Notes: a model not told the origin generated them from the sequence alone. Counted from the first letter of the stretch, positions 34,233 through 43,071 are shown. The stretch is 64,000 nt of DNA from Stappia sediminis (GCF_009826895.1 NZ_WUMV01000006.1:1-64000); one strand, 5' to 3'. A program made the numbers and translations.

Positions 34233-36455
34233 TTGAGTACGCGATCTTCAGGACCTGAAACCGGCGGAAACCCAGATTTGCCGCCTTCCAAGCCACCCTC
34301 ATTCCCCGTGCGGATATGGCGTGAATTGCGCCGCGGCATGCTTTCGGCCGATGCTTGGGTCGATACGGTCCTGTGGCGGTTCTTCACCGCCCTGAGGCGC
34401 GGACTTGAGGGTTATTCGGCATTCTTGCGGAAATTTCGCGCACGCGGTGTCGGGCGCCTGGGTGCCGAACTCGGGTCCGACGCCCTGACGTTCGGCCTCG
34501 GCGGACTGATCGTCATGCTCACGTTTGCGTTACCCGCCTTCGAGGAAACGGCTCGCTCGGACTGGAGAACCACCGACGATTTTTCGGTCACCTTTCTCGA
34601 CCGTTTCGGCAACGAGGTCGGCCACCGCGGAATTATCCTCAACGACACGGTCCCGCTGGAAGACATTCCCGACCATATGATAAAGGCCGCGCTCGCCACG
34701 GAGGATCGCCGCTTCTTCCATCACTTCGGCATCGACGTGATCGGCACCTTCCGCGCGATGGTGGAAAACGTGCGCGCCCGCTCGGTGGTCCAGGGCGGCT
34801 CCTCGCTTACCCAGCAGCTTGCCAAGAACCTGTTTCTTTCCAACGAGCGCACGCTGGAACGCAAGATCAAGGAAGCCTTCCTGGCCCTTTGGCTGGAGGC
34901 GAACCTCACCAAGCGCGAGATCCTGAAGCTTTACCTGGACCGCGCCTACATGGGCGGCGGAACCTTCGGCGTGACAGCCGCTTCCAAGTTCTATTTCAAC
35001 AAGAACGTGCGCGATCTTTCGCTGGCCGAAGCGGCGATGCTTGCGGGCCTCTTCAAGGCTCCGACGAAATACGCCCCGCATATCAACCTTCCCGCCGCCC
35101 GCGCACGCGCCAACGAAGTGCTGACCAACATGGTGCAGGCCGGTTTCATGACCGAAGGTCAGGTTATCGGCGCGCGACGCAATCCCGCCGTCGCGGTCGA
35201 CCGCAGCCAGGAGCGCGCGCCGGATCACTTCCTCGACTACGCCTTCGACCAGTTGAAGGAGCTTGCCCGCACGAAGCCGGCGCTCGCGCAAGACCGTATC
35301 GTGACCGTGCGCACAACGCTCGATCCGGGCCTGCAACGCCAGGCGGAGCGCGCGGTGCTTTCCACGCTTCGCGAGTATTCGGACCGCTACGGCGTGGAGG
35401 AAGGCGCGGTAGCGGTTCTTGTGCCGGATTCCGGCGCGGTTCGCGCGATGGTCGGCGGCAAGAACTATGGCGCCAGCCAGTTCAATCGCGCGGTCGACGC
35501 GCTGCGCCAGCCGGGGTCTTCCTTCAAGCCTTTCGTTTATATCACGGCCTTCCAGAACGGGTATGAACCGAAGTCGATCGTACCCGATGCTCCGATCAAT
35601 ATCGGCGGCTGGAGCCCGCGAAACTACGGCCGGCGCTATCGCGGAGCGGTCACGCTCAAGACGGCGCTGACGAAGTCGATCAACACCGTTCCCGTGCGCC
35701 TCGCCCAAGCGCTTGGCAGGGACAAGGTCGTTGAAAACGCATATAAAATGGGCATCACGAGCGAGCTGAAAATCACCCGCGCGCTTCCCCTCGGCGTGGC
35801 GGAGGTTCGCGTTCTCGATATGGCCGCCGCTTATTCCACATTCGCCACGGGCGGCAAGCGAAACAAGGTGTTCGCGATCCAGGAGGTGAAGAATTCCAGC
35901 GGGGATATCATCTACGAGCATGATCGCGAAGCTCCCCCGCCCGAGCGCGTCCTGCAGGAAAAAGCGGCGATGGAGATGAACGACGTGCTCGTCAATGTGG
36001 TCGAGCGCGGCACGGGCCGCCGGGCGCAGATCGAAGGTGTCGTCGCCGCGGGCAAGACCGGAACGACCCAGGCCTACAGGGATGCCTGGTTCGTAGGCTA
36101 TACCGGAAACTACGCGGCCGCCGTCTGGTTCGGCAACGACGACTTTTCCCGCACAAACCGCATGACCGGCGGCTCGCTTCCGGCGATGACCTGGCAATCG
36201 ATCATGGAATACGCCCATCAGGGAATCGAGCTCAAGACGCTTCCGGGCGTGGAAGCGGAAACGAAGCCCGAGGCGGCGGAAGTGGCGAAAGTCGACCCCG
36301 ATGCCGGCGGTTCGCGGCCCCGGCTCTTGCGCGAGCAGTCGATGGCCGTCCTGAAGCAGATCGGCGAGAAGCTTTCGGAAATTTCCGTTCCCGCGCTTCC
36401 CGGCCAGCGGGCCGCGGCATTCCCGGATACCGACACGAGCACGGTGACCAGGTGA
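34233..36455 (+). CDS. Class A penicillin-binding protein (PBP1A family)
   Basis: A 740-aa bifunctional peptidoglycan synthase in the inner membrane. A cytoplasmic tail precedes a membrane helix (about 84-101). The glycosyltransferase domain (about 125-310) has catalytic E157 in ATEDRRFFHH and GGSSLTQQLAKN. The transpeptidase domain (about 390-660) has S429-S-F-K432, SINTVPVRLA (SXN) and K608-TG. The start is TTG 34233 because no in-frame ATG precedes the conserved part before 34338; the true start is uncertain. The stop overlaps the next gene's GTG (GTGA), coupling it to DUF1214/DUF1254 partners. Confidence 0.93.
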   Translation: MSTRSSGPETGGNPDLPPSKPPSFPVRIWRELRRGMLSADAWVDTVLWRFFTALRRGLEGYSAFLRKFRARGVGRLGAELGSDALTFGLGGLIVMLTFALPAFEETARSDWRTTDDFSVTFLDRFGNEVGHRGIILNDTVPLEDIPDHMIKAALATEDRRFFHHFGIDVIGTFRAMVENVRARSVVQGGSSLTQQLAKNLFLSNERTLERKIKEAFLALWLEANLTKREILKLYLDRAYMGGGTFGVTAASKFYFNKNVRDLSLAEAAMLAGLFKAPTKYAPHINLPAARARANEVLTNMVQAGFMTEGQVIGARRNPAVAVDRSQERAPDHFLDYAFDQLKELARTKPALAQDRIVTVRTTLDPGLQRQAERAVLSTLREYSDRYGVEEGAVAVLVPDSGAVRAMVGGKNYGASQFNRAVDALRQPGSSFKPFVYITAFQNGYEPKSIVPDAPINIGGWSPRNYGRRYRGAVTLKTALTKSINTVPVRLAQALGRDKVVENAYKMGITSELKITRALPLGVAEVRVLDMAAAYSTFATGGKRNKVFAIQEVKNSSGDIIYEHDREAPPPERVLQEKAAMEMNDVLVNVVERGTGRRAQIEGVVAAGKTGTTQAYRDAWFVGYTGNYAAAVWFGNDDFSRTNRMTGGSLPAMTWQSIMEYAHQGIELKTLPGVEAETKPEAAEVAKVDPDAGGSRPRLLREQSMAVLKQIGEKLSEISVPALPGQRAAAFPDTDTSTVTR

Positions 36456-37111
36456 GCGCAACCGAAAGCTTCAACCCGGAAGCCACATGGGTGCCGCCGG
36501 ACAGGCGTCCGGCGATCTTGCGGCCGTCCCGCAGGCTTGGCGCCGCGTCCCTGGCCTATGTTCTCCTGGTCGCCCTCTTCGTCGGCCTCGGTTCGGCCTA
36601 TCTCTCGGTTGAAAAGGGAGAACTTTTCGGCGCGCTCCGTCTTGGCCTGTGGGAGGCCTTTCCCGATGCCGGCACGCCTGAGGCCGACCCGTATTCGGCA
36701 GCCATGTATGCACGCACAGGCCGCATACCGCTCGCCGGCGGCGAGGGCCTTGCCTTCCTCGCAGACAGCGACAGCGCCGGCCGCCCTCTCGACCCCGCCT
36801 GCGACTACCGCATTTTCGGCAAGACCGCGCCATCCCGGCTGTGGACGCTGGTCTCCATGAACCGCGAATTCCGGCTGGTCGCAACCGTTGCCGGACGTGC
36901 GGGCCTTTCCAGCCATCATCTCCTTCGCAGGCCCGACGGCAGCTTCGAGATTACCGCGGCCCCCTATGCAAGACCCGGCAACTGGCTTCCGACCGCCCCG
37001 ATCGCCGACGGTCTGGTCTTCGTGCTGCGGCTCTACGATACCCCGCTGACAACGGGAACCGGCATCGCGAACGTCGATATGCCCGACATCGTCAGGGAGC
37101 GTTGCCGATGA
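36452..37111 (+). CDS. DUF1214-family membrane-anchored protein
   Basis: A 219-aa protein with one membrane helix (about 29-52) and an exported domain ending in the DUF1214 pattern ARPGNWLPTAPIADGLVFVL RLYDTPL (written here with a break). The starts and stops overlap on both sides: GTG 36452 with the penicillin-binding protein stop, and its TGA with the DUF1254 ATG. The family function is unknown; the linkage suggests an envelope role. Confidence 0.88.
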   Translation: MSATESFNPEATWVPPDRRPAILRPSRRLGAASLAYVLLVALFVGLGSAYLSVEKGELFGALRLGLWEAFPDAGTPEADPYSAAMYARTGRIPLAGGEGLAFLADSDSAGRPLDPACDYRIFGKTAPSRLWTLVSMNREFRLVATVAGRAGLSSHHLLRRPDGSFEITAAPYARPGNWLPTAPIADGLVFVLRLYDTPLTTGTGIANVDMPDIVRERCR

Positions 37112-37665
37112 AGACGCTAAACCTTGTCAGGCTGGGGCTGCTCACACTTGCCGGTGTTTTCATCGGGGGGATCATTCACGTCGTGGTGGTTCTTGGCGTT
37201 CCCGCCCAGGTACCCGACCTCGCCTATGAGCGGATCGGCCGGTTCGGCGCGGATGAAGGCTTCATACGCCTGCCGCCGATAGCCGCCGGATCGGAGACGC
37301 TGGCAATGCTCGACCCGGCGATGACGCATGCCGCCTGCCGGTATCAGCTCGAAACCGGGCCGGTGCGCCTTGAAGCGACGATACCCGCCCCTTTCTGGTC
37401 GTTCGCGCTCTTCAACCGCCGTGGCGAGACGATCTATTCCTTCAACGATCGCACCTCCGGCACGGGGCGGCTGACAATGCTGGTGCTCACTTCCGATCAG
37501 CTGAGCCGCCTGCGCGAGCAGCCGCCGGAAAACCTTGAGGACATGATCGTCATCGAGACCGAAGCCGAAGAGGGTTTCGCACTCCTGCGCGCCTTTATTC
37601 CCGATGCCCTGCGCCGAAGCGTTATCGAGACGTCGCTCGAAGAGGCGGTGTGCCGGAAACTTTGA
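37108..37665 (+). CDS. DUF1254-family membrane-anchored protein
   Basis: A 185-aa protein: an N-terminal membrane helix (about 7-30) then an exported domain with DLAYERIGRFGADEGFIRLP and PFWSFALFNRRGETIYSFND. DUF1254 and DUF1214 usually occur together, either fused or, as here, as neighbours. ATG 37108 overlaps the preceding stop (ATGA). Third gene of the penicillin-binding protein operon. Confidence 0.87.
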   Translation: MKTLNLVRLGLLTLAGVFIGGIIHVVVVLGVPAQVPDLAYERIGRFGADEGFIRLPPIAAGSETLAMLDPAMTHAACRYQLETGPVRLEATIPAPFWSFALFNRRGETIYSFNDRTSGTGRLTMLVLTSDQLSRLREQPPENLEDMIVIETEAEEGFALLRAFIPDALRRSVIETSLEEAVCRKL

Positions 37666-37681
37666 ATTTTCGTCAAGCCGC

Positions 37682-38377
37682 TCAAGCGGACGGACCATCG
37701 ACCGATACTATTGATTTTTCATTCAAAATCGCTACTTCAGCGCATACTTCGAGATAGCGGAGCCAGTTTTGTTTGCCTGACAGTCCGCCGATATTGATCT
37801 GCTTTCGAACACGTGACAAAGCGGCATCCGTATCCGGCCCAAAAATCCCGTCGGCGCCGGATTCTCCTATATCCTGATTAAATAACTTCATCAAAGTGTG
37901 CTGCAGGAACAGAACATGACTCCGCGCTTCACGTTTAAATCTTACGGTCGTTCCATTGTCGAAATGAAAATGGTCTTCATGCGCCTTGTTGTAATCGTAG
38001 TTTAGTACCGTTCCGAATTTCGTTCGCAAACATGCTTCGATAGCGAGATAGATATATGGGCGGTCAGGGAATGTATTTGCCACCCATTTTGTATTGTCCG
38101 CGAATATCAAAGCATCCAAATCGAATGCCCTGTTTTTATGATGGTAGGAACGTCCATTGCCGGACCGCCCAACGCCGCCACTCCAGATCTGCTTGATCTC
38201 GTACTCGCCTTTACTTAGCGCATCGCGTATCGTGGCAACGGCCTTTTCACAAATTCCAAAAAATTTTTGATCAATAAAGGGTCGCATTGCCACCGCTTCA
38301 TTACCATAGGAACCGCTTTTAAACCTGTCATAAAAAAGCGAGATCCCCGAAATATTATCCACCCTTACCAAAGTCAT
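37682..38377 (-). CDS. M15/extensin-like metallopeptidase with peptidoglycan-binding domain
   Basis: A 231-aa protein. Residues about 30-145 carry zinc-ligand-like residues: SYHHKNRAFDLDAL (H79/H80, D86) and HEDHFHFD (H133, H136, H138), the arrangement of M15 D-alanyl-D-alanine peptidases and extensin-like proteins. A C-terminal PG_binding-like repeat follows (LFLQHTLMKLFNQDIGESGADGIFGPDTDAAL, in part). There is no signal peptide, so release would need lysis or a holin-type partner, as with phage endolysins. AGGAG lies 9 nt before ATG 38377. GC content is visibly lower than its neighbours, suggesting transfer. Confidence 0.75.
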   Translation of the reverse strand: MTLVRVDNISGISLFYDRFKSGSYGNEAVAMRPFIDQKFFGICEKAVATIRDALSKGEYEIKQIWSGGVGRSGNGRSYHHKNRAFDLDALIFADNTKWVANTFPDRPYIYLAIEACLRTKFGTVLNYDYNKAHEDHFHFDNGTTVRFKREARSHVLFLQHTLMKLFNQDIGESGADGIFGPDTDAALSRVRKQINIGGLSGKQNWLRYLEVCAEVAILNEKSIVSVDGPSA

Positions 38378-38805
38378 TTGAATAACTCCTGTTTTTTACT
38401 TGAAATACACCCTCTCTCATACTTTGATATTATATACGGAAAGCTAACGAACTTGATTTCAATAGTTTTTGCATCATTTTTATTTTCTAATAATATTTTT
38501 ACAACAGCCTAAATATTTATCACTTATTTTAAGAGCAAGGCGCAATGTTAAAAATTAATATCTCAATAATCCACAGTTTTTATCTTGATTTTATAAATCA
38601 CATATTCATCATTTTCAACGATTATACAATATATAAACTTATAATCAACGCCTAATATTTCCTCTATTACTGAAGATAAATATTACAATGCCTATTTTAT
38701 CGATAGATGTGAAACTCATCAGTTATCGAGGCTTTATCTTCGCACCTGGGTTCGGTCCGAATTTGCCCAATGAAGTACTCAACACCCCGGGCCGATACGA
38801 TTGAC
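38378..38805. other. Very AT-rich non-coding gap
   Basis: About 330 nt (38378-38710) of strikingly AT-rich DNA with no protein-like frame, upstream of the M15-like gene and downstream of the lipoprotein gene. It probably contains the promoter of the M15-like gene and looks foreign to this genome. Short A/T runs make xenogeneic silencing by MucR-like or H-NS-like proteins plausible. Confidence 0.6.
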
Positions 38806-39654
38806 CTATTTCTTGCTTGCCGGGCGCTCAAGCCCCCAACCCGTGTAGATGCGCGATTGCTTGACCACTCTTTCCTGCCCGTAGCGGTTGATGCCGGTAC
38901 ATCCCTTCTCCAGGAAGACGATCTGCGCGGCAAGCCGCTTCCACGCCATATTGGCGTCCCACACCTTGTCGTCGGACGGCGTTTCGATCTCGAGCGCATC
39001 AATCGCGTGGCGGTATGACTTCAGGCGATACCGGAGCGAAAGCATCGCCCATGAGGTGTATCGTTTGTTTTCCCAGACCCGCGCCTGTGCTCCGGCCAGC
39101 TCTTCCTTTGTGGAAACATCTCGCCGGCCGAGCGCACGCAAGCGCTCCTCATCGGCGGCGGCAACACGTTCGGCGACCTCGCAGAACGGCAGGACAAGTT
39201 CAGCGTCCCCCAGCGCGTCCGCGGCAACACGGTCGTAGCGCGCATCGCTGGACTCGTATCGGTCGGATCGCAGGTACGAGTAGTAGCGGCCCGGATCGAG
39301 CGTCTGGTCCGCTTCGGGCAGGATGCGCGTGCGGATGAGTTCGACCTGCGAACCGGCGATCCAGTCTTCCGAACTGGGAGGACGGATCAGGCTCCAGCCG
39401 CGATCACGCAGCAAACGCTCGTCATCGGTAAGGTTGAAACGCGAGACGGGTTCACGGCGGTTATGCGCCGCTTCGTAGCCGATCGCTGGCATCACCTGAT
39501 CGTGGATGACGGAAGGTTTCGCCCGGTCGAAATCCCCGGTGGGGCGCGAGCAACCAGATATCGAGGCACTCAGGACGGCGAATACCGCGAACCCTGTCCA
39601 GCGGGCAATGGACGCGCTTCTTGCCGCAAGCCTGTTGTCACGCCGATCGCGCAT
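38806..39654 (-). CDS. Hypothetical lipoprotein
   Basis: A 282-aa lipoprotein. After a basic N-terminus (MRDRRDNRLAARSASIARW) comes a hydrophobic stretch and lipobox SISGC (Cys35). The mature part is charged and helical (ALGRRDVSTKEELAGAQARVWE, quoted in part) with two more cysteines. I do not recognise a family. GC content returns to the genomic level here. Confidence 0.75.
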   Translation of the reverse strand: MRDRRDNRLAARSASIARWTGFAVFAVLSASISGCSRPTGDFDRAKPSVIHDQVMPAIGYEAAHNRREPVSRFNLTDDERLLRDRGWSLIRPPSSEDWIAGSQVELIRTRILPEADQTLDPGRYYSYLRSDRYESSDARYDRVAADALGDAELVLPFCEVAERVAAADEERLRALGRRDVSTKEELAGAQARVWENKRYTSWAMLSLRYRLKSYRHAIDALEIETPSDDKVWDANMAWKRLAAQIVFLEKGCTGINRYGQERVVKQSRIYTGWGLERPASKK

Positions 39655-39721
39655 TCCTGTTTCCGCCGCCTTCCGTCGAGCAGTCGCTCAGGCGCAGGGC
39701 CCACCCCGGCGCGCGCGGCGT

Positions 39722-39928
39722 TTAAATCGGAAAGCCCGGGCCGCGTTCCTCAGACTGCTGACGATCCAGCTTGCGCCCGATTCGGGCACTCAAATCAACC
39801 CCTTCCCGCTCCATACGGATGCCGGGAAAGATCACAACGACGCCTTTTCGCTCACCATCGGCGCCAGCCGGCCTGCCTTGACGGACCGCGCGGCGCGGCG
39901 CTTCGGCAAAGTTCAGTACGGTACCCAT
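39722..39928 (-). CDS. Small conserved rhizobial protein
   Basis: A 68-aa cytosolic protein, MGTVLNFAEAPRRAVRQGRP and following, ending near RKLDRQQSEERGPGFPI. GGAGGA lies 5 nt before ATG 39928, an excellent site that decides the start over the ATG at 39940. It resembles small proteins common in rhizobia, function unknown. Overlapping CtrA-type boxes lie about 80-100 nt upstream. Confidence 0.8.
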   Translation of the reverse strand: MGTVLNFAEAPRRAVRQGRPAGADGERKGVVVIFPGIRMEREGVDLSARIGRKLDRQQSEERGPGFPI

Positions 39929-40007
39929 CGCATCCTCCATCGCAAAACCGGGCTTGGGATCCCGGTCGAAGGCGACGCCCTACAAGACACCTGCGATCAG
40001 TTGGCGC

Positions 40008-40031
40008 TTAACCGGGTTAACAGGGTGTTAA
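40008..40031. promoter_or_regulatory. CtrA box(es) upstream of the 68-aa gene
   Basis: A full TTAA-N7-TTAA site at 40017-40031 (ttaacagggtgttaa) and an overlapping TTAA-N5-TTAA at 40008-40020. The place, about 80 nt from the minus-strand gene start, suits a promoter element. Confidence 0.7.
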
Positions 40032-40288
40032 CGACGGCCCTTGCTAAAGTTACCTAAAGAAATAGCGCACTGTCCGTGATAATTCGGTCACATCTGATTG
40101 AGAACGGCCGCGCATTAAACCTGGATCAATTCCGGTTGATTAACGACAAAGCCTTCAAGACTGCAATCATTGATCAAATTGGGCGGCCGAGCCCATGATT
40201 TGGGCGGCACAAGACTGTTCAACACATTATAAAATTCTGACAAGCCTCTACAAACTCTTGTATTTTTACGATTAACGCTCTTTTAGCT

Positions 40289-40303
40289 TTAACGAAACGT
40301 TAA
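40289..40303. promoter_or_regulatory. CtrA box upstream of the DUF2336 gene
   Basis: Full TTAA-N7-TTAA (ttaacgaaacgttaa), 60 nt before the DUF2336 GTG start. It suggests cell-cycle control by CtrA. The surrounding 40050-40300 is an AT-rich intergenic region with no gene. Confidence 0.7.
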
Positions 40304-40362
40304 TCGTTTTGCTTCAATTCTAATCAACATGGTCGTGACCCAGTTCCTCGCGTATCGGTCCG

Positions 40363-41511
40363 GTGTCTTCCTTGTCGAAAAAAAGCATCAGTTCGGACAG
40401 TGTCGTGTCCCTTTCCGAAGGTTCCGGCGACTCGCGCAAGTCCCGCACATTGCTTGCGGCATGCGAACTCTATGTCTCGATGGACAGTCACGACAGGAGC
40501 GAGCGCGCGATCTTCGCCGAGCTTGCACGCCAACTCCTTCCGGAGACCAATTTCGAGGGCCGGCGGCGTATTTCCGAACTTCTGGCCGGGGCTGCCCAGG
40601 TTCCGCAGGAAACGCTTTCCGCTCTTGCACGGGATGAGGACCCCCGGGTCGCGGCTCCGATCCTTGCCGCGTCCGACGGATTGAGCGACTGCGATCTCGT
40701 AGCCGCCGCCGGGCGTGGACCGGAAGGCTTGCGCCGGCTCATCGCCTCACGGCCTTCGCTTCCCGAGCCTGTGGTCACCGCCCTTTTCGCCACAGCTGAC
40801 GCCGAGACCCTGGAAACGCTCCTCAACCGTGCCGACGTGGCCGTATCGAGCGAAGCCCTTTCCGTTCTCGAGGAACGGCCGGATATATTGCGGCGGCTTG
40901 CCCCGGACCTCGCGGCGGTAAAGGCCTTGCCGGCAAGCCTCCTCTTTTCATCCTTTCCGGATCTCGACCATGCGGGGCGGATGGAGGCGATCGCCGCCGC
41001 CGAAACCCGTGCACTGGCGGAGCTTGCGCGCAAGGAAAGGCCGCTCTCCCTGCACACTGCCTTCAAACCGGCAGTGCTTCAGGATCTGGTCGCCGCCGCC
41101 CTTTCCGGCGGGGTTGCCGCGTTCGCGGCGCATCTGGCCTATGCATTGGCGCTCCCGCCGGATGTCGCAGCACAAATCGCCGACGACGCGCAAGGAGAAG
41201 CCCTTGTCGTTTGCCTTCGTGCGCTTGGCCTGAACGACGACGACGCGGCCCGCATCCTCGTGCGTCTTTTCGGCGCCAAACATTCGCTCGACGATTTGCG
41301 CGGCCTGCTCCGGCTTTTCGACAGGCTGACGCCACGGGCCGCCTCCATTCTCGTTTCGGCATGGAATAACGACCTGCCTTTGGACGACGCCAAGCCGGCC
41401 ACACCCCTTCACGCGCCGCAGTTCGCCGGCGCCGCACGTGCGGAAACGGCAGCGAAGCCACGCCCCGCCTTGCCGGCCAACGCCCGCAAGACCCGCCGCA
41501 AAACCGGCTGA
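40363..41511 (+). CDS. DUF2336-family protein
   Basis: A 382-aa cytosolic protein made of HEAT-like helical repeats, rich in Ala and Leu: VVTALFATADAETLETLLNRADVAVSSEALSVL (in part), RRLAPDLAAVKALPASLLF. This is the DUF2336 layout; in Caulobacter, members are tied to cell-cycle and stalk/chemotaxis control, in keeping with the CtrA box upstream. The start is GTG 40363; an ATG at 40329 belongs to another frame. The tail is basic (NARKTRRKTG). Confidence 0.82.
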   Translation: MSSLSKKSISSDSVVSLSEGSGDSRKSRTLLAACELYVSMDSHDRSERAIFAELARQLLPETNFEGRRRISELLAGAAQVPQETLSALARDEDPRVAAPILAASDGLSDCDLVAAAGRGPEGLRRLIASRPSLPEPVVTALFATADAETLETLLNRADVAVSSEALSVLEERPDILRRLAPDLAAVKALPASLLFSSFPDLDHAGRMEAIAAAETRALAELARKERPLSLHTAFKPAVLQDLVAAALSGGVAAFAAHLAYALALPPDVAAQIADDAQGEALVVCLRALGLNDDDAARILVRLFGAKHSLDDLRGLLRLFDRLTPRAASILVSAWNNDLPLDDAKPATPLHAPQFAGAARAETAAKPRPALPANARKTRRKTG

Positions 41512-41592
41512 CCCCGAGGCCACGATCGTGCTGCGCTACAGCCAGCTTCCCGTATTCGGGATGAGCGGCTTACCCGTGAAGCGGCACCTGCG

Positions 41593-41928
41593 TCAGATGC
41601 TGTCCAGAAACGCCCGGCCCTCGCGGTCCTCGATCTCGACGATCCAGAAATCCGGGTCGATACGCGCCTCGCGCTCGAATTTCCCGTCGATTTTTTCCTG
41701 ATCCGCGCCTTCAAGCAGCTTTTCGAACACGCGCCCGCCGGAGCCGTGCTCTTCCATCATCGATTGCGGGGCGGGCCCATAAAGGTCGAATGTGCCGTCC
41801 AGCCGGTCCACCACGACGAAAATCGCACCCGCTTCGAATGCGCCGCGCCTGCGCACCACGGCGTAGGCGCCTTCCTTGTGGCAGCGGCGCACATGTGCGC
41901 TCACCCAGAAATCGGATGTAAGCCGCAT
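41593..41928 (-). CDS. DUF1491-family protein
   Basis: A 111-aa protein with the DUF1491 pattern RLTSDFWVSAHVRRCHKEGAYAVVRRRG (in part), GAIFVVVDRLDGTFDLYGPAPQ, and a C-terminal DPDFWIVEIEDREGRAFL. Widespread in Alphaproteobacteria, function unknown. ATG 41928 is preferred over the TTG at 41940. Convergent with the DUF2336 gene. Confidence 0.9.
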   Translation of the reverse strand: MRLTSDFWVSAHVRRCHKEGAYAVVRRRGAFEAGAIFVVVDRLDGTFDLYGPAPQSMMEEHGSGGRVFEKLLEGADQEKIDGKFEREARIDPDFWIVEIEDREGRAFLDSI

Positions 41929-42082
41929 GGCCGACCGCAACCTCCGCTTCGAGAATCGATGAATATGGCGGACCGAGGTCTATCGCGGATTGTCTGCCGG
42001 TGATAGGTCAAGCTGCGCTCAGCTGGAGGCCAATACGTACAGAAAAACCGGTCTCCTCCGCGATGCTCCGGCGTTCAGCCGT

Positions 42083-42159
42083 CTAGCGGTTTGATCCCAA
42101 CATTTGCATCTCCCTGCCGCAAGCTCGGCTGCAAATGTTGGGATCGTTAAAACCACTAG
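42083..42159. repeat. Palindromic repeat B1 (77 nt)
   Basis: Ends ctagcggttt and aaaccactag, arm gatcccaacatttgca pairing with tgcaaatgttgggatc. One arm has a 4-nt insertion about 10 bp in, as in A1. Confidence 0.9.
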
Positions 42160-42174
42160 CTAAATATTTATTTA

Positions 42175-42253
42175 TAGTGGATTTTTTTGATTTTGACATT
42201 TGATTGAGAGCCCAACTGCGAATGGGTATCAAATGTCAAAATCGATCCACTAG
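42175..42253. repeat. Palindromic repeat B2 (79 nt)
   Basis: Ends tagtggat and atccactag, arm gattttgacatttgat pairing with atcaaatgtcaaaatc; the left arm has about 5 extra T. It lies 16 nt from B1. Its right arm supplies the last five codons and stop of the peptidoglycan-binding protein gene. Confidence 0.9.
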
Positions 42254-43057
42254 CTTGCGCCCGCTCATGCGCTCCAGCTCTTCGCTCACCCGGTCGTTCA
42301 GCGAACCGGTGATCGGCAACCCCCGATCAAGCTCGAAGCGGCGGATGGCGCTCGCCGTTTCATCTCCCATCAGCCCGTCGACGGCGACCGGGCCGTAGCC
42401 GAGGTCCGCAAGGATCGACTGGGCCTGCAGTATGCGCCTGTCGCCTTCCGGCTGGCTCGCGGGCCTGGGAATTCCCGAGGAGCCCGTGACCGGGCTTACC
42501 GGAACGTCGGCTGGCGGCAGCGGCGTTCCTAAGGTTGTCGGAGCGCTTTGCGGCACCGGCACGCTTTCCCCGCTGGGCAGTCCGCCGCTCGCCTCGCCCG
42601 TGTCGAGCGAGAGGCGGGCGACGAGCGCCGCCGAAATCTTGCCCGTGTCGGACAAGGAGCGCGAGCGCTGGTAAGCCCTGACGGCACGGTCGGTCGCAGG
42701 TCCCTTTATCCCGTCGAGCAGCCCCTCGTAGAAGCCGAGGCGGCGCAATTCCAGTTGCGCATCGTGAACGAGCAGCGAATAGGCCGGGGCTCGCGAGGAT
42801 TGCGTTTGATCCGCCGCAAGCGGCGCTGCATCGCGCGTGGAAAATAGCGGAGCCGGATGCGGTTCGGACTGGAAGCTGGTCGCGTTGGCGATAATGATGG
42901 CGACCGTCAACAGCATGACGAGCCATCCGCCGGCGATCACCGGATTGTCGAAGACGATGCTCCTTGCATTCGTCCCGTCGATCTGATCCGCAAGATCGGC
43001 GGAAGATCGATTTTTCCGGTTCGGGCGGGCCTTTGAATTCGCAGTGCGGCGAGCCAT
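42236..43057 (-). CDS. Peptidoglycan-binding protein with one membrane anchor
   Basis: A 273-aa inner-membrane protein: basic cytoplasmic N-terminus, one helix (about 41-62), then a periplasmic part with two PG_binding_1 repeats (about 97-150: AQLELRRLGFYEGLLDGIKGPATDRAVRAYQ; about 210-265: AQSILADLGYGPVAVDGLMGDETASAIRRFE, both in part) joined by a Pro/Ser-rich linker. It starts 14 nt after the kinase stop, so the pair form an operon. The last codons (LVDRF and stop) come from repeat B2, so the original C-terminus may have been different. Confidence 0.88.
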   Translation of the reverse strand: MARRTANSKARPNRKNRSSADLADQIDGTNARSIVFDNPVIAGGWLVMLLTVAIIIANATSFQSEPHPAPLFSTRDAAPLAADQTQSSRAPAYSLLVHDAQLELRRLGFYEGLLDGIKGPATDRAVRAYQRSRSLSDTGKISAALVARLSLDTGEASGGLPSGESVPVPQSAPTTLGTPLPPADVPVSPVTGSSGIPRPASQPEGDRRILQAQSILADLGYGPVAVDGLMGDETASAIRRFELDRGLPITGSLNDRVSEELERMSGRKLVDRF

Positions 43058-43071
43058 GGACGCTTTCCCCG

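Noticed and set aside
38267-38512. 81-codon plus-strand ORF in the AT-rich patch
   Set aside because: Opposite the start of the M15-like gene, hydrophobic by AT-rich codons only, no ribosome-binding site.
40329-40637. ATG-started ORF overlapping the DUF2336 gene start
   Set aside because: Different frame from the HEAT-like protein, and its sequence is low in helical pattern; the GTG start at 40363 is better.
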